A stretch of DNA of 39,744 bases, taken from NCBI GenBank assembly GCA_964609385.1, contig CAZSSM010000062.1:1-39744 (forward strand), written 5' to 3'. A model generated the notes under the pieces. It was not told the DNA's origin, did not search any database, and saw only the letters and a list, made by a program, of their open reading frames with translations. The translations under genes were made by a program, and so were the position numbers. Below are positions 16,803 to 23,912 of this stretch, piece by piece (positions within the stretch are counted from its first letter, which is position 1; each line of letters starts with the position of its first letter). The stretch comes from CAZSSM01 sp964609385. Its GTDB lineage: Bacteria; Planctomycetota; Planctomycetia; Isosphaerales; Isosphaeraceae.

Positions 16803-18110
16803 TCAAAGCCCGTCCTCGCGGTCGGCGTCCTGGAGGAGTTCGAAGAGCAGGGGCTCGACCTCGTCCAGAACGCGCAGGGGATCTTGGGAGAATTCGATCG
16901 GTGAGATGTGCGGGTCTCCGCTTCCATGACCCATCGGCATGGTCCACGATGCGGGGAGTTTGTTGATGAGCGGACCGAGTTCCTCACCGATCAGGTCACG
17001 AAGTTCGGTCGGATCCTCACGGAGCTGGTCGATCATGCGGACCAGTTCGCCGATCGGTCCGGGATCATCGAGTCCGGCCCGTCGAGGGGGGCGAGTTGCG
17101 ATCCGGACCTTCTCGATCCAGCAACGACCCGCCCCGCGTTGGAGGGCCAGTGCTCGGAGTTCGGAGACCCAGCGGTCCGACTGGCCGGCGAGCCGGTCGT
17201 GAGCCCCGGTGGTGCCGACCAGCTCGACCCGCGCGGCGTGAACGAGGTTGGGCTCCTTGGTGACCAGCCGGTCGAGGTCCGGACCGACACGGTCGATCGC
17301 TTCAGCGGGGTCAGTCGCCTCCGAAACGTCGACGCGGAGCCGGTGCCAACGCATCACGTCGATCGGCTCGAAGCGAACCTCGGCCACGCGTCGGTCCTCG
17401 CCGATCCGGACCAGGAGGCACCCTTTCGCGCCGGTCTCGCGGGCGTGTCGCCCTTGCAGGTTGCCTGGATAGTGGACCCGGACATCGTCGACGGGTCGGC
17501 TTAAGTCTTCGCGCTGATGGACATGCCCTAACGCCCAATACTCATATTCGCGATACCGAAGGCCGTCGAGGGTGCAGGGGGCGTAATGGGCATGCCCTTC
17601 GCGACCGTTTAGGCTGGTGTGGAGCAGTCCGATATTGAACCAACCCGATCGGGCAGGGGGATATCGGGCGGCGAGGTCCTCGGTGACGGCCGCCTGCGCG
17701 AAGCTCTGCCCGTGGACGACGACGCCCCAGTCGTCCCAGGCATGACTGGTCGGGGCATCGCTGGCGAGGCGGACGACGCCCTCGGGCAGTCGGAGGGTCC
17801 GGGTCATCCGGTTGGCCGCGTCGTGGTTGCCGGCGATCAGGACGACGGGGATCCCGGCCTCCCGGAGGCGCTGGACTTGGGCGACGAAGTAGAGCCCGGT
17901 GTTGTAATCGCGCCAATCGCCGTCGTAGACATCGCCGGCGATGACGACAAAGTCGACGCGGCGATCGATGGCCAGGTCGACCAGGTTGGCGAACGCCCGA
18001 CGCGTCGCCAGACGCGCCCCCTCAACGGGCGCCCCCTCGTACCGATCCAGGCCGATCAACGGACTGTCCAGGTGCAAGTCCGCCGCGTGCAGGAACGTCA
18101 GTGTGCCCAT
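16803..18110 (-). CDS. yhaO: Mre11/SbcD-like DNA repair exonuclease YhaO
   Basis: This 435-residue calcineurin-like phosphoesterase is the nuclease partner of YhaN. Metal-binding motifs are all visible: Asp11 and His13 in HAADLHLDSP, the Asp in VIAGDVYDGDW, the AGNHD block, a His in LLHTSLNG and GHVH in the ALGHVHQRE segment. The C-terminal part (about 270-435) resembles the capping domain and tail that contact the ATPase. ATG 18110 is preceded by a strong GGAGGATTCC ribosome site. It is the first gene of the yhaO-yhaN operon and is divergent from the DUF4058 gene. The likely role is nicking or resection of DNA ends in repair. Family and operon assignment are secure; in vivo substrate is inferred from the MR-complex relatives. 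Confidence 0.93.
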   Translation of the reverse strand: MGTLTFLHAADLHLDSPLIGLDRYEGAPVEGARLATRRAFANLVDLAIDRRVDFVVIAGDVYDGDWRDYNTGLYFVAQVQRLREAGIPVVLIAGNHDAANRMTRTLRLPEGVVRLASDAPTSHAWDDWGVVVHGQSFAQAAVTEDLAARYPPARSGWFNIGLLHTSLNGREGHAHYAPCTLDGLRYREYEYWALGHVHQREDLSRPVDDVRVHYPGNLQGRHARETGAKGCLLVRIGEDRRVAEVRFEPIDVMRWHRLRVDVSEATDPAEAIDRVGPDLDRLVTKEPNLVHAARVELVGTTGAHDRLAGQSDRWVSELRALALQRGAGRCWIEKVRIATRPPRRAGLDDPGPIGELVRMIDQLREDPTELRDLIGEELGPLINKLPASWTMPMGHGSGDPHISPIEFSQDPLRVLDEVEPLLFELLQDADREDGL

Positions 18111-18328
18111 GGAATCCTCCCAGGCTGTTCAGGAGTCCAGGATGACGACTCCGCTCCAGACGTCAAGGGCAACCGACGGCCGGCTCCGCCGCTGATTGAA
18201 CACCTCGGACCCTTCGCGTATCGTTTTTGAGGGGAGTGACCATGGTAAAAGGGGCGCCCCAGCGATCGATTCACTCAGGAAATCTCAATAACGTCCATGG
18301 ATCATCTCCAGTTCCAGGAAAACCTTCC

Positions 18329-19240
18329 ATGGCGATTCATGATTGGTCAAAATTTAGTTCCAAGATATTTCATCACATTCACCAACGTTGGATTGGAACG
18401 ATTGCCGACGCCTTAAATCAAGGATTTCTCCAAGACCCGTATTATGCCCTCACCGAACAGCATGGCGCGGGTTTCGAACCGGACATGCTGGCCCTCCGGA
18501 CCGAACCGACCGTCGAAACGGGATCGGACTTCGGGTTCGACCCGTCCGCCGATGATCATGGTTCCGACAATTCGACTGCGGCGAACGAAGGTGGCAATGG
18601 TGTGTCGTTAGCCGAGCCGCGAGTCCGAGTTCGTGCAGAGACCGACCTGTCATTCTATCGTCGCAAGCAGAATGTCGTCACGGTCCGGCATGCCTCGGGA
18701 GACCGGCTCGTGTCGGTGGTCGAAGTCGTCTCGAAGGCCAACAAATCGGGTCGTAAAGCGTTCGGCGACTTCATCGACAAAACGATCATGTTGCTCGAAC
18801 ATCGGATCCACGTCCTCATTCTCGACCTGCAACCACCGACCTCACGCGATCCGAACGGGATCCATGGCGCGGTCTGGGAGGAGATCGCCGGTGAGGAGTA
18901 TGTCCGACCCGCCGATAAGCCGCTCACCCTGGCCAGCTACGAAGCGTCCGGGGGCGTCCGAGCGTTCGTCGAGCCGGTCGGGGTCGGCGACGACCTGATC
19001 GGAATGCCGCTGTTCTTGGCCCTCGGTCGACACGTCGCCGTGCCGCTCGAAGAGACCTATCGAACGGCCTTCGCCTCGGTTCCCCCGCGATGGCGTGACG
19101 TGCTGGATCCACGGGACCGAACGGATTATCTTCACATCCCGAAACGGTACATAAAAAATCTTAACTATACTCAATTATTCAAAGTGGGTCCAATCTTGGA
19201 TTTTAGGTTGCTTCATCAAGCCCTTGCCGACCTTGGCTAA
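18329..19240 (+). CDS. DUF4058 family protein
   Basis: This 303-residue protein matches the DUF4058 family, which is common and multi-copy in planctomycetes. The planctomycete-type N-terminus MAIHDWSK leads to HIHQRWIGTIADALN and PYYALTEQHGAGFEPDML (residues about 10-55). The central VVEVVSKANKSGRKAF segment corresponds to the family's conserved SPxNK region and is followed by a restriction-endonuclease-like strand HVLILDLQPP. No activity is established for the family. ATG 18329 is chosen because it gives the family N-terminus; an in-frame Met further upstream adds a low-complexity extension. Base composition is mosaic: the first about 170 and last about 90 bases are clearly AT-richer than the middle. 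The gene stands alone between yhaO and an orphan gene. Confidence 0.85.
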   Translation: MAIHDWSKFSSKIFHHIHQRWIGTIADALNQGFLQDPYYALTEQHGAGFEPDMLALRTEPTVETGSDFGFDPSADDHGSDNSTAANEGGNGVSLAEPRVRVRAETDLSFYRRKQNVVTVRHASGDRLVSVVEVVSKANKSGRKAFGDFIDKTIMLLEHRIHVLILDLQPPTSRDPNGIHGAVWEEIAGEEYVRPADKPLTLASYEASGGVRAFVEPVGVGDDLIGMPLFLALGRHVAVPLEETYRTAFASVPPRWRDVLDPRDRTDYLHIPKRYIKNLNYTQLFKVGPILDFRLLHQALADLG

Positions 19241-19417
19241 GACATCTGGTGGGATCCCCTTGACAAGCTGTTCGGGCGGTTACCCCGAGCCTGCTCACAT
19301 GATGCACATCAAAAATTCTCTATATATTGAAAATAATACGACCATAGTCTTGAATGAGCTTGGCGAGATCCATTATTGGCATTTCTCTATCGCAGTCGTC
19401 GTGGCTTTACCTACTAA

Positions 19418-19819
19418 TCACCACCACTCGCCGCTCGCGAGATCGATCGCGAACGCTCCGCGAAAGGAACCGATTACCGCCTCGACAGTGAGCAAGTCGT
19501 CGTCGAAATGGTCCATGTCGGGATCGGGATCCTCGCTCCAGATCTCGGCCCGGCGATCGCATCGAGCGACCTCATCGGCGTGCTCGCAACCAGAATGCAT
19601 CGTCGCGATCTCTCGCGCCTCCTCGAGCACGTGGTCGCCTCGAACCTCGACGATCTTCAACCGCCAATCGTCGAAGAGCAGGTGGAGTTCGCTGTCGGAG
19701 AGACGCTCGACCTGGACGCCCGAGAGGTTCGATCGGGACGAGAGGCGATCGGCCGCTGCCGGGATCGTGAAATCGCTCTCGTCGCTGAGGAATACGAAGG
19801 CGCGATAAGTGGGACTCAT
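19418..19819 (-). CDS. Acidic hypothetical protein (133 aa)
   Basis: I do not recognise this protein. It is 133 residues, rich in Asp and Glu, with no signal peptide or membrane helix, and is presumably cytoplasmic. The pattern of short strands (YRAFVFLSD, LHLLFDDWRLKIVEV) followed by helices suggests a compact alpha/beta fold. The C-terminal half has a DPDPDMDHFDDD acidic stretch and ends in GEWW. A GGAG lies about 12 bases before the ATG at 19819. Wobble positions are GC-rich as in neighbouring genes, which supports a real gene rather than a chance frame. It is flanked by the DUF4058 gene (convergent) and the heptose genes (divergent). No function is inferred. Confidence 0.6.
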   Translation of the reverse strand: MSPTYRAFVFLSDESDFTIPAAADRLSSRSNLSGVQVERLSDSELHLLFDDWRLKIVEVRGDHVLEEAREIATMHSGCEHADEVARCDRRAEIWSEDPDPDMDHFDDDLLTVEAVIGSFRGAFAIDLASGEWW

Positions 19820-20193
19820 CGGCTTTTACGCTCCGGCGCCTCACGACCAAGCTCAAACGGCCGCATCTCTGAGAACGACTTTCACCATACCAGGGCGCAT
19901 CCAGCGCGGCCGACGTTGGTGATAATGAAGTGAATGGTAAGTCAGTAGCCACCGGCTTCCCCAAATCGTCATGCCGATGCCGTCTCGCCTCGATGTCGTC
20001 TCGAAACCGAAACGCGAATCGGGTGCGACCGGGACTCTGCTGGCGGCGGGCCGGTGTGCGGTTAGAATCGGCGGCGGGCATCAACTCGTCGGATCGGATG
20101 GCCGATGGATGCTCCGTGGAGATCGAGGAGTCCGAGCAGTCCGGTGTCGCCGGGCGTCTCGGTGGTCGGGCGGTTACGGAGGGGCCGAAGGTC
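19820..20193. other. Gene-free divergent region before the heptose genes
   Basis: 374 bases between the acidic orphan and rfaD. Frames that cross it lack domains. It should hold the rfaD promoter, but I can only point to the GGAGGGG ribosome site at 20178-20184. Confidence 0.45.
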
Positions 20194-21177
20194 ATGATTG
20201 CGATCACCGGCGCGGCCGGATTCATCGGAGCCAACCTGGCCCAGACGCTGGCCCGTCGCGGCCTGGACGTCGGGGAGCTGATCCTGGTCGACCAGCAGTT
20301 GACGCCGAGCAAGGCCGCCAACCTGGCCGGGCTCGACGCGTTCCGGTACCTCCGACACGACCATTTCCTGGACCGGCTCCAAGGGGGCGAACTGCCCCTC
20401 CGTGCAATCTTCCATCTGGGCGCCTGCAGCGACACGACCGAGTCGGACTGGAACTACCTGCTCCGCAACAACGTGCAATATTCGCAAACGCTCTGGGACT
20501 GGTGCGCTGCGCACGACGCATCGTACGTCTACGCCTCAAGCGCGGCGACCTACGGCGACGGCTCGAAGGGGTTTGACGACACGACGCCCCCGACCGATCT
20601 GGAGCCACTCAACCTCTACGGCAAGAGCAAGAACGACTTCGACGCCTGGGTCCTGGATCGGGTCGTGGCGGGAGCCCCGGAACCTCGAGGCTGGGCGGGC
20701 CTGAAGTTCTTCAACGTCTACGGTCCGCGCGAGGTCCACAAGGGGCGGATGGCCAGCATGGTCTGGCACGGGTACAACCAAATCCAGACGCGCGGCTCAG
20801 TCCGGCTCTTCCAATCGAACGACCCGGCCTATCCCGATGGCGGTCAGATGCGCGACTTCGTCTTCGTCGGCGACTGCGTGGCGCACATGCTCTGGCTCTG
20901 GGAGAATCCTGAAGTCCGAGGCGTCTTCAACAGCGGGACGGGTCAAGCGCGCACCTTTCGAGACCTGATCACCGCCACCTTCCACGCCCTGGGTCGGGAG
21001 CCGGTCATCGAGTACATCCCGATGCCTGAGGACCTCGTCGGCAAGTATCAGAACTACACTCAGGCCCGGATGGAGAAAATCCGAAGGGCCGGTTACCCAA
21101 ACCCGCCGACCTCGCTGGAAGAGGGTGTGCAACACTATGTGAGGTGGCTCGAAGAACGACGCACGGCCAACGCGTGA
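20194..21177 (+). CDS. rfaD: ADP-L-glycero-D-manno-heptose 6-epimerase
   Basis: This NAD(P)-dependent short-chain dehydrogenase epimerises ADP-D,D-heptose to ADP-L,D-heptose, the last step of heptose activation for the LPS core. It is 327 residues. The Rossmann motif GAAGFIG is at 6-12. HLGACSDTTE at about 74-83 is a hallmark of this epimerase, SSAATYGDG follows at about 115-123, and the catalytic YGKSK (Tyr142, Lys146) comes next. KFFNVYGPRE and GQMRDFVFVGD are also as in RfaD/HldD. The frame is open upstream to 19930, but the Rossmann strand and a GGAGGGG site 10 bases upstream fix ATG 20194. The glycosyltransferase gene follows after 88 bases. Together they indicate heptose-containing LPS. 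The call is very secure. Confidence 0.95.
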   Translation: MIAITGAAGFIGANLAQTLARRGLDVGELILVDQQLTPSKAANLAGLDAFRYLRHDHFLDRLQGGELPLRAIFHLGACSDTTESDWNYLLRNNVQYSQTLWDWCAAHDASYVYASSAATYGDGSKGFDDTTPPTDLEPLNLYGKSKNDFDAWVLDRVVAGAPEPRGWAGLKFFNVYGPREVHKGRMASMVWHGYNQIQTRGSVRLFQSNDPAYPDGGQMRDFVFVGDCVAHMLWLWENPEVRGVFNSGTGQARTFRDLITATFHALGREPVIEYIPMPEDLVGKYQNYTQARMEKIRRAGYPNPPTSLEEGVQHYVRWLEERRTANA

Positions 21178-21265
21178 GTCCTGTAGGGTCAGCCCCGAAG
21201 GCCCTTTCTATTGAGCCCATCATCCAAGCCGAGCCCCAAACCCCTCGACCGACGGATCCCGCCCG

Positions 21266-22396
21266 ATGTCGACGAGCCCTCGCCCCGCTTTGCCGAACGT
21301 CAAGCGCCTGCTGGTCTTCCGGACCGGGCACCTGGGCGACACCTTGATCGCCCTGCCGGCGCTCCGGGCGCTCCGTGAGACCTTACCAGACGCGTACTTT
21401 ACGCTGCTCTGCGATCGACCGGCAGGCAAGTCGTATGTGCTGGCCGCCGACGTGCTCACCAAGAGCGACCTGATCGACGAGGCGATGGTCTACGTCCGAG
21501 GCGCCGGCGAGTACGGCGAAGGGTTCACTTTGCTGGATAAGCTGAAGCTGCTGGCCCGGATCCGGTTAGGGGGGTTCGACGCCTTGGCGTACCTCCACGG
21601 CACGCTCCGGCCCGAGTGGGCGGTCCGTCGCGACCTGAAGTTCTACCGGTTGGCCGGGATCCGCCATGTATTGGGCGCTGAGGGGTTCACCCCCCACCCG
21701 CCGAAGCGCGAGGGCGAGCCGTTGGCCACGCTCCCCCATGAGGCCGACATGCTGTTGTCGCGGCTGGGCGCCTCGGGAGTCCCCGTGCCCGAACCGGGCC
21801 TCGGCGCGATGGATCTGGGGCTCAACGACGACGACTTCGTCGAGGTTCACGACTGGCGGGCCGGCCTGCTCGAGGACGGCGGACGGCCTTGGATCGCGAT
21901 CGGGCCGGGCAGCAAGATGCCGGTCAAGCGCTGGCCGGTCGAGCGTTACCGCGAGGTCGTCGCCGGCCTGATCGCCCGGTTCGACGTCTGGCCGGTCATC
22001 TTCGGTGGCCCTGAGGACCGCGATCTGGGTCATGACCTGATCGCGCATTGGGGTCGTGGTCACTTGGCGGCCGGATCGTTGGGAATCCGTCCCGGGGTGG
22101 CCGCCCTGACGAACTGCCGGCTCTACCTCGGCAACGATACCGGCACGATGCACATGGCCGTCTGCGCGGGGCTTCGTTGCGTCGTGCTGATGACCGCTCG
22201 GGACTATCCCGGCAAATGGAACCCCTATGGCCCCGGCCACCTCGTGCTCCGTCGGCGGATCGACTGTGAAGGATGCATGCTCGAGGACTGCATCGAGCGC
22301 AAACAGGCGTGCCTGCTCGACATCTCAAGCGAAGAGGTCCTGCAAGCCGCCTCGACGATCCTCGAGCAAACGCTCCAAACCGCCGAACCGACCTGA
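21266..22396 (+). CDS. Glycosyltransferase family 9 (ADP-heptose:LPS heptosyltransferase)
   Basis: This 376-residue cytoplasmic or peripheral-membrane enzyme has the GT-B fold of GT9 and is expected to transfer heptose from ADP-heptose onto the LPS core. The N-terminal domain has RTGHLGDTLIALPALRAL (about 19-36), the family signature. The C-terminal domain has GPGSKMPVKRWPVERY (about 212-227), which holds the nucleotide-binding Lys/Arg, and LGNDTGTMHMAVCAGL (about 287-302), the donor-binding loop. A late Cys-rich stretch (CEGCMLEDCIERKQAC) is also seen in planctomycete members. Its position 88 bases after the ADP-heptose epimerase supports the donor assignment. Whether it corresponds to heptosyltransferase I, II or another step is open. 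Confidence 0.9.
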   Translation: MSTSPRPALPNVKRLLVFRTGHLGDTLIALPALRALRETLPDAYFTLLCDRPAGKSYVLAADVLTKSDLIDEAMVYVRGAGEYGEGFTLLDKLKLLARIRLGGFDALAYLHGTLRPEWAVRRDLKFYRLAGIRHVLGAEGFTPHPPKREGEPLATLPHEADMLLSRLGASGVPVPEPGLGAMDLGLNDDDFVEVHDWRAGLLEDGGRPWIAIGPGSKMPVKRWPVERYREVVAGLIARFDVWPVIFGGPEDRDLGHDLIAHWGRGHLAAGSLGIRPGVAALTNCRLYLGNDTGTMHMAVCAGLRCVVLMTARDYPGKWNPYGPGHLVLRRRIDCEGCMLEDCIERKQACLLDISSEEVLQAASTILEQTLQTAEPT

Positions 22397-22460
22397 ACCG
22401 TCAAACCAGTGTCGTGCGGGACCATCCCAGACAGCGACCGACGATCCCGCCCTTAACGGT
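22397..22460. terminator. Possible bidirectional terminator hairpin
   Basis: Nested complementary arms (ACCGT 22397-22401 with ACGGT 22456-22460; GCGGGA 22416-22421 with TCCCGC 22445-22450) lie in the gap between the convergent heptosyltransferase and DoxX genes. The loop is long and there is no T tract, so this is weak. Confidence 0.25.
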
Positions 22461-22472
22461 GGTGGAACCCGT

Positions 22473-22982
22473 TCAAACGATCCAACTCGGGACCTTCCGG
22501 CGGATCGCCGCGTCGATTGAGAGTCGACCCGGTCCGGCCAGCAGGATCATCAGGTAGGTCCACATCAAGGTTTGAGCCATTTCAAGGTCAAGTAGGGGGA
22601 ACGCCCCCTTTTCCACGAACGCAGCGACGGCCATCGTGAAGGCAACGAGGAACGCCGACGGGCGAGCCGCCAGACCGACTGCCACCAGTAGGCCACCGAG
22701 GAACTCAGACCAAACGGCCAACACGGCGAACACCCAAGGCAGAGGGAATCCCAAACCGGCGACCTCCTCGACAAACCAATTGGGGGTGGGAAAGCCCTGC
22801 TGGATCTTGGCCAGCCCCGCTCCCAGACCCACGGCCAACCCGACATGGAGCCGAAGCAACAGCAAGCCGACATCGTCCAACCAACTTCCGACCCCGATCA
22901 ACCGCCCTCGACGCTTGGGCATCTCCCCAGCTTCGGATCGACCTCGGTCGGCCAAGCCCGAATCCCTCGACGATTCGCTCAT
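22473..22982 (-). CDS. DoxX family membrane protein
   Basis: This is a 169-residue integral membrane protein of the DoxX/SURF4-like family. After a hydrophilic N-terminus of about 35 residues it has four hydrophobic helices: LLLLRLHVGLAVGLGAGLAK, LPWVFAVLAVWSEFLGGLLVAVGL, AFLVAFTMAVAAFV and MWTYLMILLAGPG. The G-x-GK turn after helix 1, the sEfLGGlLvavGL helix and the LAGPGRLSID ending are typical of the family, which is loosely tied to redox or thiosulfate/quinone metabolism. ATG 22982 is chosen because GGAGGG lies about 6 bases upstream; ATG 22922 is an alternative. It is convergent with the GT9 gene. The specific role is unknown. Confidence 0.85.
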   Translation of the reverse strand: MSESSRDSGLADRGRSEAGEMPKRRGRLIGVGSWLDDVGLLLLRLHVGLAVGLGAGLAKIQQGFPTPNWFVEEVAGLGFPLPWVFAVLAVWSEFLGGLLVAVGLAARPSAFLVAFTMAVAAFVEKGAFPLLDLEMAQTLMWTYLMILLAGPGRLSIDAAIRRKVPSWIV

Positions 22983-23912
22983 TCTCACCCTCCACATCAC
23001 GGTTCGATGATTCGCGATCGGCCGATTTCGCTCAGGCTTGACCGGCCGATCCCCGGCAGCAGGGAGGGCGACGGTCCGGAGCGTTCGCTGCAACGCGAAC
23101 CGTTTTTTCCTTGCGTTGCTCAGAACCGACTGTCCGAAGGTCGGGGAAACTAGGTAAGATGTGAAAAATTCGCGAGCGGCAAGTTCGGTCATCATGCCGA
23201 CATTGCAGGAGGCCAACGCCGAGAGTTTCAACCTCCCCGGGGATCCGGATCATGATCGCCCTCACCATCGCGACCGACACCTCGCTCCCGCGTGGCCCGT
23301 GTTGCGATCGTCAAACAAGAGCCCGAACTCGGTTCGTTGACATACCGTGCTGTCTCGTTTTGTGAAGAGATGAGGAATTCGAGGGGCATCGAATCGAACA
23401 AGGGCCGCATGCGTCACGTCTCCGAAAGAACACCGTAATGCCCCTTTGAGTTCTGGTCTGAGCTCTCCAGGCTGGGTTGCTCGTTTGCCAACCGCTCGAA
23501 ATTTCCTGCGCCCTGATGACCTGAAGAACCGACCCCAATACAGCCGTCGTGTTGTGACGCACCCCGTCCGCCGACGGGTTGGAAAATCACCACGGCCTCG
23601 TCGAGCCGACCGGGTTCGTTTAGCATGGTTCGCATGATGGGGAATCGGCTGGATCCACTGCGGCCCATCCGTTTCGTTCGTGCGGCCGGACTTCATGATC
23701 CGATGCGGAATCGAGGTCTCGCTCCGAGAGCTTCGGTCATCCCGACCCGGTTGCCCGTTTCGTAGGGTGAACTCGGGAGTTGGGGCGTCTCGCCCAGGCG
23801 CCCTGCACGGCTCGTCCCCGTCCCGTCTGCCAAACCGCCGGAACGTCGATCCGACTCGCTCGCCTCGAGCCATGGAACGGACCCGTTTCGACCGATCACG
23901 GTGAAGGAAACG
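22983..23912. other. 930-base gene-free stretch between DoxX and BY-kinase genes
   Basis: No credible gene is visible. The longest frame (23262-23873, minus strand) is Arg-rich and has no domain. The stretch includes the terminator-like hairpin at 23083-23108 and must hold the promoters of both divergent genes. It could carry a leader or small RNA. Confidence 0.45.
23083..23108 (+). terminator. Orphan intrinsic-terminator-like hairpin
   Basis: A 6-bp stem (GTTCGC 23083-23088, GCGAAC 23095-23100) with a 6-nt loop is followed after CG by six T residues on the plus strand. The form is that of a Rho-independent terminator, but no plus-strand gene ends nearby. It could end an unseen small RNA or transcription antisense to doxX. 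Confidence 0.45.

Noticed and set aside
23262..23873. 203-codon minus-strand frame between DoxX and BY-kinase genes
   Set aside because: Arg/Thr-rich, domainless and without ribosome site; typical chance frame in GC-rich DNA.
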